NCBI GenBank assembly: GCA_963718145.1
Contig: CAVQYJ010000012.1
Coordinates: 62,001 to 126,000 of the forward strand
Source of the DNA: UBA7672 sp963718145
Lineage (GTDB): Bacteria; Pseudomonadota; Alphaproteobacteria; Caulobacterales; Hyphomonadaceae
DNA: 64,000 bases
Direction: 5' to 3'
Positions 8,535 to 17,075 of this stretch are shown here, piece by piece (within the stretch, counting starts at the first letter, position 1; each line of letters begins with the position of its first letter). The notes under the pieces are model-generated. The model worked only from the letters and a program-made list of their open reading frames with translations. It was not told where the DNA came from and searched no databases. The position numbers were made by a program, and so were the translations under genes.

Positions 8535-8643
8535 CGAGTCATTCTCAGCGTTCGGCCGAGAATCCTTGGGCGACAAGCGCTGGCGTTTGCTGATGCGGCA
8601 CAGAAATTCTCGGGTCGCGCTTCGCCTGCCCGAGAATGACTCG
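8535..8643. repeat. Nested palindromic intergenic element
   Basis: A 12-base sequence CGAGTCATTCTC (8535-8546) is repeated exactly in inverted form as GAGAATGACTCG (8632-8643). Inside it, ATTCTCGGG (8606-8614) and CCCGAGAAT (8629-8637) make a second perfect inverted repeat whose loop contains GCG-CTT-CGC. A further CCGAGAAT is at 8556-8563. The element fills the gap between the convergent ilvE and HIT genes. It resembles REP/BIME-type palindromic repeats and could also act as a bidirectional terminator, although no T-run is present. Confidence 0.75.
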
Positions 8644-8651
8644 AGGATGGG

Positions 8652-9086
8652 TCACAGCGCCGCCGCGATCTTCGCGGCTTGCCCTCTCAACACCTCCATG
8701 TCCGCCGGCTTGCCGCCATGGTGACGTTCGAGCGGCAGGTTGGCGTAGCGCGGAATCACATGCACGTGGAGATGGAACACCGTCTGTCCGGCGGGCGCGC
8801 CGTTGAACTGCGTGACGATGACGCCGTCGGGTGTCAGCGCCTTGATGCAGGCCCTGGTGAGTTTCTGTACGGCGGCGAAGTAGGGTCCCAGCCGTTCGGG
8901 CGGGAAGTCGGTGAGGTTGCGGGCGGAGGTGTTCTTCGGGATGACGAGGCAGTGGCCCTGGCTCTGCGGGAAGATGTCCATGAAGGCGAGGACGTCATTG
9001 TCCTCGAAAATCTTGATGCAGGGCGCCTCGCCGCGCAGGATTTTCGCGAAGATGTTGGCGCTGTCGTAGTCTCCAACAAGGCTCAT
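8652..9086 (-). CDS. HIT family protein (HINT-like nucleotide hydrolase)
   Basis: The 144-residue protein has the histidine-triad signature GQTVFHLHVHVIPRY near residue 100, plus the N-terminal KILRGEAPCIKIFEDNDVLAFMDIFPQSQGHCLVIPK typical of HINT-type enzymes that hydrolyse adenosine phosphoramidates or dinucleoside polyphosphates. Its ATG overlaps the stop of the upstream GNAT-like gene, so it is the last gene of the ridA operon. The natural substrate is not determinable from sequence. Confidence 0.93.
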   Translation of the reverse strand: MSLVGDYDSANIFAKILRGEAPCIKIFEDNDVLAFMDIFPQSQGHCLVIPKNTSARNLTDFPPERLGPYFAAVQKLTRACIKALTPDGVIVTQFNGAPAGQTVFHLHVHVIPRYANLPLERHHGGKPADMEVLRGQAAKIAAAL

Positions 9087-10297
9087 CAGAAACCCTCCTC
9101 GTCGTGTTCCGTTTCCGCAGGACGCTCGCCCTTCCGGAAGGGTGAAAACGCCGCCAGCTCGTCGATGCCTTCCTCGACCGCCTCTCGCTCCCTGTCGAGA
9201 TATTTCGCTACGGCGTCGCGCAAACCAGAATGGCCGATCCAGTGGGCGGAGCGGGTGAGCGAGGGCTCGTAGCCGCGGGCAAGCTTGTGCTCGCCCTGGG
9301 CGCCTGCCTCCACGCGTGCGAGGCCGCGCTCGATGGCAAATTCGATGGCCTGATAGTAGCAGATCTCGAAATGCAGGAAGGGCTTGTCGATCATTCGGCC
9401 CCAGTATCGGCCATAGAGCGTGTCCGAGCCGATCATGTTGAGCGCGCCGGCGATGGGCCGCTTGCCGCTATAGGCGAGGATGAGCAGGCATCTGTCGGCC
9501 ATGCGCTCATTCAGCAGGGCGAAGAACTCGCGGTTGAGATAGGGCGAGCCCCATTTGCGGCCGCCTGTGTCCATGTAGAATTTGAAGAACGCATCCCAAT
9601 GCCTGTTCGTGAGATCGGCGCCGCTGACGCGCTCGATCGTGAGGCCTTCAAGAGCCTCGCGGCGCTCACGGCGGATCATCTTGCGCTTGCGCGACGCGAG
9701 GGCGTCGAGAAATTCGTCGAACGTCTTGTAGCCGCGGTTCAACCAGTGGAACTGCTGGTCCTCACGCAAAAGCAAGCCTTCATCACCGAGTGCGCGCCAG
9801 GTTTCCTCGTCGAGGAAATTGAAGTGGGCGGAGGAGACTTTTGCGTTGGCCGTCGTTTCGACGATGGCGCCGGCGAGGGCGCGACGAATGGAGGATGCGT
9901 GGGGGCCGGTGCTGAGAAGGCGGCGGCCGGTGACGGGAGTGAAGGGGACGGCGCAGAGAATCTTGGGATAGTATCGTCCGCCAGCGCGATGCAGGGCGTC
10001 GGCCCAGGAGTGATCGAAGACGAATTCGCCGCGTGAATGCGATTTCAGATAGAGCGGCGCGGCGCCGACGAGCATGCCCGCTCTGTCGTGGGCCAGCATG
10101 TGGCGTGGCGACCAGCCGGTATTGGGTTGGGCGCAGCCCGAGGACTCGGCGGCTTCCAGAAAGTCCCAGTCGAGAAAAGGGTCGTAGGGAAACCCCGGCG
10201 GATTGGCGAGGGCATTCCAGGTGGCGCGATCGATCTGCGCCATGCCATCGGCAATGGACAAGGTGAGTTCGATCCGGTCTGCGGAATCGTCGGCCAA
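9086..10297 (-). CDS. GNAT-fold protein (DUF482, peptidogalycan biosynthesis-like)
   Basis: The 403-residue protein matches the DUF482/FemAB-like GNAT family. Recognisable segments are the N-terminal ATWNALANPPGFPYDPFLDWDFLEAAE, the central WSPRHMLAHD and KSHSRGEFVFDHSWADAL, and a C-terminal acetyltransferase-like half (FYMDTGGRKWGSPYLNREFF, PIAGALNMIGSDTLYGRYWG, HFEICYYQAIEFAIERGL, EAGAQGEHKLARGYEP). Members are often called peptidogalycan biosynthesis proteins, but experimental function is poorly established. It lies between the glycerophosphodiesterase gene and the HIT gene, overlapping the latter by one base. Confidence 0.85.
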   Translation of the reverse strand: MADDSADRIELTLSIADGMAQIDRATWNALANPPGFPYDPFLDWDFLEAAESSGCAQPNTGWSPRHMLAHDRAGMLVGAAPLYLKSHSRGEFVFDHSWADALHRAGGRYYPKILCAVPFTPVTGRRLLSTGPHASSIRRALAGAIVETTANAKVSSAHFNFLDEETWRALGDEGLLLREDQQFHWLNRGYKTFDEFLDALASRKRKMIRRERREALEGLTIERVSGADLTNRHWDAFFKFYMDTGGRKWGSPYLNREFFALLNERMADRCLLILAYSGKRPIAGALNMIGSDTLYGRYWGRMIDKPFLHFEICYYQAIEFAIERGLARVEAGAQGEHKLARGYEPSLTRSAHWIGHSGLRDAVAKYLDREREAVEEGIDELAAFSPFRKGERPAETEHDEEGF

Positions 10298-10326
10298 AGT
10301 CTCTCCAGCGGTCTGGCTTCCCCTAC

Positions 10327-11046
10327 CTATATCGGTGTTTGCGACGGCTTTGCGAGGTCTGCGCTGAAGCCTTCAAATATGGGCGCGGCGCCGTGTTTTC
10401 GGGCTCGAACGAGTTCGAGCGGCGTGCGCACGGTCCAGGTGACCAGCGGCAGGTCGTCCCCGACGGCTTCAAGCGATGTGTGGTGTGGACAGAGATAGGC
10501 GCAGCCGGATTCCTTCGCCCGCCACGCCTTGTCCTCGGCGCCGCCATCCTCGAACTGCTCCAGCGGTTCGATCAACTGGCCGACAGAATGGTCGGACAGG
10601 AGCGAGGCCAGCCGCCAGACGCTGGGCTCGTCGAAGCTCATCACCGTGGCGGGGGCTTTGGAATTCTGGAGATATTCGATCAGGGGCGGGAGAATCTGCC
10701 GATCGGGCGGGTCGATCTTCACTTCGATCAGGGTGGGCAGGCCGTTCATGGCTTCGAAGGCTTCGCGCAATGTCGGGATGCGCGAGCCGTCAGGCAGGCG
10801 GTGGGCGCGCAATTCGACGAAGCGGAGTTCCGCGATGCGGCCCGGATCGGCGCACATGCGCTTCAGGTCGGCGTCGTGGAAAACGACCAACTCACCGTCG
10901 CGCGTCATCCGAACGTCCAGTTCGCAACCGACGCCAGCCGCTGAAGCGGCGCGGAAGGCGGCGATGGAATTTTCCGGAACTGGTCCGCCCCAGAGGCCCC
11001 GGTGGGCGTAGGCGAAGGCTGCGACATTCGAGAAGCGCCTGCTCAT
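10327..11046 (-). CDS. Glycerophosphodiester phosphodiesterase
   Basis: The 239-residue TIM-barrel enzyme hydrolyses glycerophosphodiesters to glycerol-3-phosphate and an alcohol. Catalytic motifs are intact: AYAHRGLWGGPVPENS (His-Arg), GCELDVRMTRDGELVVFHDADLKRM (Glu, Asp and the second His) and LIEVKID. I see no signal peptide, so a cytoplasmic location is likely. The start at 11046 is chosen because the ATG overlaps the ridA stop by four bases (ATGA) and the protein begins with MSRRFSNVAAFAYAHRG, placing the first motif where the family expects it. Confidence 0.92.
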   Translation of the reverse strand: MSRRFSNVAAFAYAHRGLWGGPVPENSIAAFRAASAAGVGCELDVRMTRDGELVVFHDADLKRMCADPGRIAELRFVELRAHRLPDGSRIPTLREAFEAMNGLPTLIEVKIDPPDRQILPPLIEYLQNSKAPATVMSFDEPSVWRLASLLSDHSVGQLIEPLEQFEDGGAEDKAWRAKESGCAYLCPHHTSLEAVGDDLPLVTWTVRTPLELVRARKHGAAPIFEGFSADLAKPSQTPI

Positions 11047-11498
11047 GCGAACTCGATGACGGCGTCGACCTCCACGGCGGCGCCCATGGGCAGGACCGGG
11101 CAAGCGACGGCGGAGCGGGCGTGACGGCCCTTGTCGCCGAAGGCCTCGACCATCAGATCCGAGCAGCCGTTGACGACTTTCGGAATATCGACGAAGTCCT
11201 TGGCCGCGTTGACGAAGCCGCCGAGCTTCACAATGCGCGTGACGCGATCGAGGTCGCCGAGCGCGGCTTTGGCCTGCGCGATCAGGTTGATGGCGCAGAT
11301 GCGTGCGGCGGCCTGGCCCTGTTCGAGCGTCATATCCTCGCCCAGACGGCCCCTGATCAGGCCGTCTGGTCCGGCGCTGACCTGGCCCGAGATGAAGAGC
11401 AGGTTGCCGGCGATCACGAAGGGCACGTAGTTGGCGACAGGGGCACGGGGCTCGGGGAGATTGACGCCGGCGGCTTTCAGACGTTCGAGGACGGACAT
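11043..11498 (-). CDS. RidA family protein
   Basis: The 151-residue protein resembles the YjgF/YER057c/UK114 group. RidA proper deaminates reactive enamine/imine intermediates produced by PLP enzymes. The start MSVLERLKAAGVNLPEPRAPVANYVPFVIAGNLLFISGQ and the C-terminal RSAVACPVLPMGAAVEVDAVIEF are typical of the longer, YbbC-like RidA subgroup, and the conserved Arg before SAVAC is present. The start at 11498 is supported by GGAG eleven bases upstream. It is the first gene of the ridA, glycerophosphodiesterase, GNAT, HIT operon. Confidence 0.88.
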   Translation of the reverse strand: MSVLERLKAAGVNLPEPRAPVANYVPFVIAGNLLFISGQVSAGPDGLIRGRLGEDMTLEQGQAAARICAINLIAQAKAALGDLDRVTRIVKLGGFVNAAKDFVDIPKVVNGCSDLMVEAFGDKGRHARSAVACPVLPMGAAVEVDAVIEFA

Positions 11499-12091
11499 TG
11501 GAGAGACTCCTTTGCCGGCGTTGTAGCCAAGCCCTGCGTCGTGGGTAAGCCTGCGCCCGGCAAACGCCAACAGCTCCACTGCCGCGAGGCCTGGAGGGAT
11601 GCTGCACTCTACCTGGACATGAAGGGCGCGGGGCGCGTCTTCAGGCCGAAAAGCCGGTCGTTCCGGCGTGGAAAAGGCGGCCCATGTCGGACGCGCCCCG
11701 CGCGGCAATGCATGAGACCAGGGCTTCCCTTTTACGGGAACAGTGATCGGCCGCTTTGGCGTCCGAACCCGCTCAGCCTCCCGCCGCCGCCTGGGGACCG
11801 TTACCTCCCCCCGCGCATCGGCGGATCACCGCATCGCTCCCCAACCCGGCCGGTCCGGACCTGCCCTTCGCAGGAAGCGACAGGACAGATGTGGGGACGA
11901 TGCCAGAGCGTGCGGAAGGGCTGGGGCGAGGGGAATATTTGCCCCAACAGCGCCGGGATGAACCCTGTGCAGCAAACACAGGGGTTCTCGATGTGCAGCA
12001 GGCCGCTTCAGGCGCGAGTTATCCAACAGCGGGCGTTGCATGGAGCGCACAGCGGGGCGCAAAAGTGAGGGGCGTGTATGCCCAAACAGGA
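11499..12091. other. 593-base intergenic region without a recognisable gene
   Basis: No reading frame here looks like a real protein; the open frames are short, rich in Arg/Pro/Ala and without family motifs. The region does hold structure: a perfect 14-base inverted repeat (GCGCGGGGCGCGTC at 11626-11639 and its complement at 11690-11703), and at 11922-11986 a two-hairpin sequence that recurs near 33595. It separates ridA from dinB, whose 3' end is at 12092. The ridA promoter must lie in its left part, but I cannot point to convincing -35/-10 boxes. Confidence 0.6.
11922..11986. repeat. Dispersed two-hairpin repeat, copy A
   Basis: GGGG at 11923 and CCCC at 11942 bracket an AT-rich core, followed after a short linker by CCCTGTG (11963-11969), loop CAGCAAA and CACAGGG (11977-11983), a perfect seven-base stem. 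The same order of parts, with the shared block AACCCTGTGCAGCAAA, is found at 33595-33660. The orientation in which it acts is unknown. It could be a dispersed palindromic element or a small structured RNA. Confidence 0.6.
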
Positions 12092-13381
12092 TCACTCTTC
12101 GCGTTCTTTCTGAATGCGCGCGCCGCGGCCGGTCATCACGGCGTTATCGCCAAAGCGGTCGCGGGCCTTGTCTGAGGCGCGTTCAGCCTTGGCGCGTTTG
12201 AGAGCCTTGGGATCAGCGAGATCGACAGCGTCGGCGCGGGCATCGACGAGTTCGGAAATGCCGATGCCGAGCAGGCGGAAGCTCGTGCCGTTGGCCTCGC
12301 GGGACAGCATGGATTTCCCCGTTCGGAAAAGGACCTGCGCCAGTTGCGTCGCTTCGCCAAGGGAAACGCGGCGGGTGAGGATGCGGAAGTCGGCGGTTTT
12401 CAGCTTGAGCGTGATGACGCGGCCCTCGACGCCGCCATGTTTGGCGCGATCTGCAACGCGCTGGCACTGGCGCCAAAGAATGTCTTCGAGGATGCGAGGG
12501 TCGGAAATGTCCTCCATGAACGTGGTTTCGGAAGAAACGCTCTTGCGTTCCCCGGCGGGGTCGACCTTTCGGTCGTGACGGCCGAAGGCGCAATTGTGCA
12601 GCCAGAGGCCGGTCTCGCCATAGCGCCGGACCAGCGCCTTCACGTCGGTCTTCTGGATATCGCCTACGGTCTGGATACCGTCGCTGGCCAGCTTCTTCTG
12701 GAACTGCGTACCGACGCCACCGATGACGCGCACGGATTTCGGCGCCAGATATTCCGGCGCCTCGTCGATCGAGAGCGCGAAGAAGCCGCGTGGCTTGTCG
12801 GCTTCCGAAGCGGTCTTGGCGAGGAATTTGTTGCTGGCGAGGCCGACGGAGACGGTGAGGTTCATCTCCGCCTCGATCCGCTTCTGCAGCTTCATCATGC
12901 TGATGGCCGGCGGGGCGCCGTGCAGGGCTTCGGTGCCGGAGAGGTCGAGATAGGCCTCGTCGATGGAGACGGGCTCCACGAGCGGCGTGAGGGTGCGCAT
13001 CATCTCGCGGATCTTGCGGCCTTCAGCGACATAGACGTCCATCCGGCCCTTCACCACGACGGCGTTGGGGCAGGCTTTCAGCGCCTTGAACATCGGCATG
13101 GCGGAGCGGACGCCATAGGTTCGGGCGATATAGCAGCAGGTGGAAACGACGCCTCGCTTGCCGCCGCCAACGATGACCGGGAGGCCGGCCAGGGACGGGT
13201 TGTCCCGCTTCTCAATGGCCGCGTAGAACGCATCGCAGTCGACGTGTGCGACGGAAAGCTCGAACAGTCTGGGGTGCGAGACGAGGCGGACAGACCCGCA
13301 GGTCCGGCATTTGGCCGGCTTGCCGGAGACGCGGCTCAGGCAATCCCGGCAGGCCGTGGAAAAGTCTTTGCTTTCAGCCAT
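12092..13381 (-). CDS. dinB: DNA polymerase IV (Y family)
   Basis: This error-prone translesion polymerase carries the Y-family palm motifs HVDCDAFYAAIEKRDNPSL and EPVSIDEAYLDLSGTEAL, fingers segment GGGKRGVVSTCCYIARTYGVRSAMPM, the helix-hairpin region and the little-finger domain ending with a basic tail. About 33 residues precede the catalytic core and contain CRDC and CRTCG pairs that look like a small zinc ribbon, a feature I know from alphaproteobacterial DinB proteins. The start at 13381 (MAESKDF) is preferred; an in-frame ATG at 13447 would add 22 residues of unconvincing sequence. It is divergent from divK. Confidence 0.92.
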   Translation of the reverse strand: MAESKDFSTACRDCLSRVSGKPAKCRTCGSVRLVSHPRLFELSVAHVDCDAFYAAIEKRDNPSLAGLPVIVGGGKRGVVSTCCYIARTYGVRSAMPMFKALKACPNAVVVKGRMDVYVAEGRKIREMMRTLTPLVEPVSIDEAYLDLSGTEALHGAPPAISMMKLQKRIEAEMNLTVSVGLASNKFLAKTASEADKPRGFFALSIDEAPEYLAPKSVRVIGGVGTQFQKKLASDGIQTVGDIQKTDVKALVRRYGETGLWLHNCAFGRHDRKVDPAGERKSVSSETTFMEDISDPRILEDILWRQCQRVADRAKHGGVEGRVITLKLKTADFRILTRRVSLGEATQLAQVLFRTGKSMLSREANGTSFRLLGIGISELVDARADAVDLADPKALKRAKAERASDKARDRFGDNAVMTGRGARIQKEREE

Positions 13382-13560
13382 CTCGCGGCGCTGAATGAAG
13401 GTTGGGCCCGAACAGCCTGTAAGATGGACAGTTTTGAGCCTGGCCATTGTGCAGTTACAGGCCTGCGATCCTCTGTTGTCAAAGCGGAGTTAATACTCTC
13501 AGGTCACAGAATGAACGCTGAGGCGGGAATCAACCCGCGCCGTTCTAACGTGATTGGCTG

Positions 13561-13992
13561 ATGGCGACTGCGCCACCAAAGAAAGTCCTCGTCGTAGAAG
13601 ACAATGAGCTCAACATGAAGCTCTTCTGCGACCTGTTGGACGCGTTCGGCTTCCAGACCGTGGAAAGCCGCGACGGCCTGAAGGCTGTAGACCTTGCGCG
13701 CGAGCACAAGCCCGACCTGATCATCATGGACATCCAGTTGCCTGACGTGTCGGGGCTCGACCTCACGCGCTGGATCAAGGATGACACCACAATCAATGCC
13801 ATCCCGATCATGGCGGTGACCGCTTTTGCCATGCGGCAGGACGAGCGACTGGTGCGCGAGGCGGGCTGCGAAGCCTACATGTCCAAGCCGATCCAGATGA
13901 TGCCGTTCATCGACACGGTGAAGAAGCTCACCAGCCCGCGCATGCCGCCGCCGCGGTCGCCGCCGCCGACTGCCCGGAGGGCGGCGAGGTGA
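13561..13992 (+). CDS. divK: Single-domain response regulator DivK
   Basis: The 143-residue protein is a lone receiver domain with acidic pair Glu13-Asp14 (VVEDNELNMKLF), phospho-acceptor Asp57 in LIIMDIQLPDVSGL, and MSKPI with the conserved lysine. In Caulobacter, DivK signals between PleC, DivJ and the CckA-CtrA pathway to set polarity and cell-cycle progress. The identity is supported by the immediately following pleD, whose GTG overlaps the divK stop as GTGA. An unusual Pro/Arg-rich tail (PRMPPPRSPPPTARRAAR) of about 18 residues extends beyond the receiver fold. Its role, if any, is unknown. Confidence 0.92.
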   Translation: MATAPPKKVLVVEDNELNMKLFCDLLDAFGFQTVESRDGLKAVDLAREHKPDLIIMDIQLPDVSGLDLTRWIKDDTTINAIPIMAVTAFAMRQDERLVREAGCEAYMSKPIQMMPFIDTVKKLTSPRMPPPRSPPPTARRAAR

Positions 13993-15356
13993 GTGCGCGC
14001 GTCCTGGTCGTCGATGACAACGAAGCCAACCGCAAGCTTCTGCAGGACAAGTTGAAGAACGAGTACTTCCACGTCATCACGGCGGTGGACGGGGAGGACG
14101 CGATCCAGCGGGCGCGCGCCGAAGAGCCGGATGTGATCCTGATGGACGTGATGATGCCGAAGATGAACGGCGTCGATGCGTGCCGCGTGCTGAAGATGGA
14201 TCCGCAGACCGAGCACATCCCCATCGTGCTGGTGACGGCGCTGAACGAGCGCGAGGACCGGCTGCGCGGTCTGGGCGCCGGGGCGGACGACTTCCTCACC
14301 AAGCCAGTTAATGACCTGCACCTGCTGTCGCGCGTGCGGGCGCTGACGAAGTACAAGATGGTCGCCGACGAGCTGCGCAAGCGCGAGGCTTCCGGCAAGC
14401 GTATCGGCGCCGTGGATTTTGTGGCGCAGGGGCGGGCGTCCGAGCCAGCGCGTATTCTGGTCGTCGACGAGAACGAGCGGCAGGCGCGCCGCATCTGCCG
14501 CTATCTGGAAGGCCTGCACCGGCCGATCTCGCATTCGGAAGCGACGCAGCTCGGCATTTCCGGATCGATGGTCGACCTGATGATCGTGTCTCTTTCCAAC
14601 GAGAAACTGGATGGGTTGCGCCTGTGCGCATATTTCCGCTCGGTGGAATCCACGCGCGACCTGCCGATCCTGGTTGTGGCCGAGCCAGACGATGAAAAGC
14701 GGGCGGTGCGCGCGCTGGAGCTTGGCGCGTCGGACATCGTGATCAAGCCGATCGACTCGGAAGAACTCAACGCACGCGTGAAGACGCAGGTACGCAAGAA
14801 GCGGTACCTTGATGCGCTGCGGGCCCGGCTAGACCAGTCGATGGAGCTGGCGGTCACCGACCAGCTGACGGGCCTGCACAACCGGCGCTATATGCGCGTG
14901 CAGCTCGAGGCGCTGGTGAAACGGTCGGACATGGGCGGCAAGCCGGTGTCGATCCTGCTGGCCGACATCGACCACTTCAAGAAGGTCAACGACATCCACG
15001 GCCACAGCGCCGGCGACGAAGTTCTGAAGGAATTTGGCCGCCGCCTGCGCGAGAACATACGCCCGATCGACCTCGCCTGCCGTTATGGCGGGGAAGAGTT
15101 CGTGGTGATCATGCCGGAAACGCCGAAGGAGCTGGCCCAATCCGCCGCCGAGCGCATCCGCCATCTTATCGAGGACGAGCCGTTCATCATCAACCGCGGG
15201 GACGCCCTGCGCGTCACCATGAGCGGTGGGGTGGCCACGGTGTCGCCTCCGGATGACACGCTGGATTCGATGCTGAAACGGGCGGACGAAGCGCTCTACC
15301 GGGCCAAATCCCGGGGCCGGAACCAGATCGACATCGAAGAACCGGTCGTGGGCTGA
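13989..15356 (+). CDS. pleD: Response regulator diguanylate cyclase PleD
   Basis: The 455-residue protein makes cyclic-di-GMP. It has two receiver domains and a GGDEF domain. REC1 holds Asp53 in VILMDVMMPKMNG. REC2 (about residues 155-275) is degenerate, with Ser in place of the acceptor (LMIVSLSNEKLDG), as in Caulobacter PleD where it serves as a dimerisation adaptor. The cyclase domain starts at VTDQLTGLHNRRYM, has ILLADIDHFKKVND, the active-site loop GGEEF, and an inhibitory I-site RPID five residues before it, so product feedback is expected. It starts with GTG overlapping divK by four bases. Confidence 0.96.
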   Translation: MSARVLVVDDNEANRKLLQDKLKNEYFHVITAVDGEDAIQRARAEEPDVILMDVMMPKMNGVDACRVLKMDPQTEHIPIVLVTALNEREDRLRGLGAGADDFLTKPVNDLHLLSRVRALTKYKMVADELRKREASGKRIGAVDFVAQGRASEPARILVVDENERQARRICRYLEGLHRPISHSEATQLGISGSMVDLMIVSLSNEKLDGLRLCAYFRSVESTRDLPILVVAEPDDEKRAVRALELGASDIVIKPIDSEELNARVKTQVRKKRYLDALRARLDQSMELAVTDQLTGLHNRRYMRVQLEALVKRSDMGGKPVSILLADIDHFKKVNDIHGHSAGDEVLKEFGRRLRENIRPIDLACRYGGEEFVVIMPETPKELAQSAAERIRHLIEDEPFIINRGDALRVTMSGGVATVSPPDDTLDSMLKRADEALYRAKSRGRNQIDIEEPVVG

Positions 15357-15407
15357 GGCCGTGGAACCGGTCTTAACTTCGCCATCGGCCCGGTGCATAT
15401 ATCCGCC

Positions 15408-15629
15408 ATGGATGCTTTCACACCCGGTTCCCAGCCTGGCGAGGCCAAGCTTCGGTATCTCGACGCAGATTTCGAGGTTCTCAAGCCCGGCCGGTTCGTC
15501 GTGTGCGCCGTCACGCGCCGCAAGATCGCGCTGGAAGACCTCCGCTACTGGAATGTCGAGATGCAGGAAGCCTATTTCGACGCCGAGGTGGCGCTGAAGC
15601 GATGGAAGCAGCTTTCCGGAAGAGAGTGA
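15408..15629 (+). CDS. DUF2093 domain-containing protein
   Basis: The 73-residue protein shows the DUF2093 pattern: GEAKLRYLDADFEVLKPGRFVVCAVTRRKIALEDLRYWNVEMQEAY. This is a small alphaproteobacterial family of unknown function. The ATG at 15408 is chosen over an in-frame GTG at 15393 because it places the conserved core where homologues have it. Its stop overlaps the first base of the M23 peptidase start (TGATG), implying translational coupling. It lies 51 bases after pleD and may belong to the same transcript. Confidence 0.85.
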   Translation: MDAFTPGSQPGEAKLRYLDADFEVLKPGRFVVCAVTRRKIALEDLRYWNVEMQEAYFDAEVALKRWKQLSGRE

Positions 15630-16543
15630 TGCGCTGCAGGATGGCGGGGGTGTTGCTGATCCTCGCCGCCTGTTTGAATGCGTCCGCAGAGCCGCAACAG
15701 GCCGGCGCCGCGCCTCCAGCGCTCGCGTGCGCGAGTCCGGCGACCCAGGGCGGGGCGATCCTTTGCAAGACGGACCCGCTCGCTGCGGTGACGCTCAATG
15801 GCAAACTCGTGGCGGTCGCGGATGCCCAGGGCGTTGTCGTGATCGGGCTTTCGCGCAGCCAGCCTTCGCCGGCCGTGGTCGGCATGAAGCCGGTTCTGCA
15901 GAACTCGGACACGCCGGCGCTGGTCGCCCGCGTCGAAGTGCTGCCGCGCAAGGATGCCGTCTCGAAGCTGACGATGGAGTGCACGAAGCTCGCGCCGCAG
16001 TCGAAGGCTGACCAGAGGAAGGCCGAGATCTCGTGGGTGAAGAAAGACAGGGCGCTGAAGACGTTCAGCGCGCCGCTTGCGCCGGTCGGCCTGTCGAAGC
16101 CGGCGGATGGGCCGATGTCGAGTTCGTTCGGAGCGACGCGGACCTATGTGCCGAAAACCGAGGAGTGCAAGGGCTCGACCAGCGTCCACAACGGGACGGA
16201 CATCGCCATTCCCACGGGTACGGAAATCCGCGCGCCGATGGCGGGCACGGTGATCCTCGCCGACCCGGACCTGTTTTATGAGGGCGGCTGCATCTTCCTC
16301 GACCTTGGCCGCGGGCTGGTGTCGGTGACGATGCACATGAGCAAGATCGACGTGAAGGCCGGCGACACGGTCGAGCAGGGCCAGGTGCTGGGTCTTTCCG
16401 GCGCCTCCGGAAGGGTGACGGGGCCGCACCTGCACTGGGCGATCAAGTACCGGAATGTCACGTCGGATGACCGGGGCACGGACATCTGGCTCGATCCGGT
16501 CTTGATGATGGGGCTTCGACAGCCGATTGTGTCCGCTCCATAG
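15629..16543 (+). CDS. M23 family (LytM-type) metallopeptidase, exported
   Basis: The 304-residue protein has a signal peptide (MRCRMAGVLLILAACLNASA), so it acts in the periplasm on peptidoglycan cross-links or as a regulator of amidases. The C-terminal peptidase domain has the zinc-site motifs HNGTDIAIPTGTEIRAPMAG (His and Asp) and GPHLHWAIKYRN (HxH), with intervening TMHMSKIDVKAGDTVEQGQVLG. All the metal ligands expected of an active enzyme are visible. The middle part (about residues 30-190) is not a domain I recognise. It is coupled to the DUF2093 gene by a one-base overlap. Confidence 0.9.
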   Translation: MRCRMAGVLLILAACLNASAEPQQAGAAPPALACASPATQGGAILCKTDPLAAVTLNGKLVAVADAQGVVVIGLSRSQPSPAVVGMKPVLQNSDTPALVARVEVLPRKDAVSKLTMECTKLAPQSKADQRKAEISWVKKDRALKTFSAPLAPVGLSKPADGPMSSSFGATRTYVPKTEECKGSTSVHNGTDIAIPTGTEIRAPMAGTVILADPDLFYEGGCIFLDLGRGLVSVTMHMSKIDVKAGDTVEQGQVLGLSGASGRVTGPHLHWAIKYRNVTSDDRGTDIWLDPVLMMGLRQPIVSAP

Positions 16544-16555
16544 AGGGGCAGGGAC

Positions 16556-16990
16556 ATGGCGGAAACGAAGACCAAGGCGACCAAAGTCAGCGTCAAGGAT
16601 TTCATCGCAAAGACGCCGAACGAGACCCGGCGCAAGGATGCGCAGGCGCTTCTGAAGCTGTTCGAAAAGCTCACCGGCTGGAAGGCTCAGATGTGGGGGC
16701 CGACGATCGTAGGATTCGGTCGCTACAAGTACACCTATGACAGCGGACATTCGGGAGAGGCGCCGGTGGTCGGATTCAGCCCGCGCGCGGCAAGCCTGTC
16801 GCTCTACTGCGGCCTGGGCCCCGAGGACGCGGCCGGCCTCTTGAAATCGTTCGGCAAGCACAAGACCGGCAATGGCGGCTGCATCTACGTCAACAAGCTC
16901 GATGACATCGATCTCGCCGTCCTTGAAAAGCTCATTAAGGCCGGCGTCGTCAACATCAGCAAGAAATGGCCGGGTGTCACGGCGCGCTGA
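16556..16990 (+). CDS. DUF1801 domain-containing protein
   Basis: The 144-residue protein matches the DUF1801/YdhG-like family: TPNETRRKDAQALLKLFEKLTGWKAQMWGPTIVGFGRYKYTYDSGHSGEAPVVGFSPRAASLSLYC and a C-terminal INKLDDIDLAVLEKLI-like segment. Biochemical function is unknown. A good GGCAGGG-type ribosome site precedes the ATG, and the gene follows the M23 peptidase by 12 bases. Confidence 0.88.
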   Translation: MAETKTKATKVSVKDFIAKTPNETRRKDAQALLKLFEKLTGWKAQMWGPTIVGFGRYKYTYDSGHSGEAPVVGFSPRAASLSLYCGLGPEDAAGLLKSFGKHKTGNGGCIYVNKLDDIDLAVLEKLIKAGVVNISKKWPGVTAR

Positions 16991-17075
16991 GCGTGGCTGA
17001 AGTGATCGCCGGCAAGCAGCGGGCGGAGCACGGTGCTCGCCCCTCTGAGACTGAGGCAAGGAGATCGCACTCGAC

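Noticed and set aside
11756..12175. Open frames in the ridA-dinB gap as possible genes
   Set aside because: Pro/Ala/Arg-rich, no motifs, and one extends into dinB on the opposite strand. The region is better described as non-coding with repeats.
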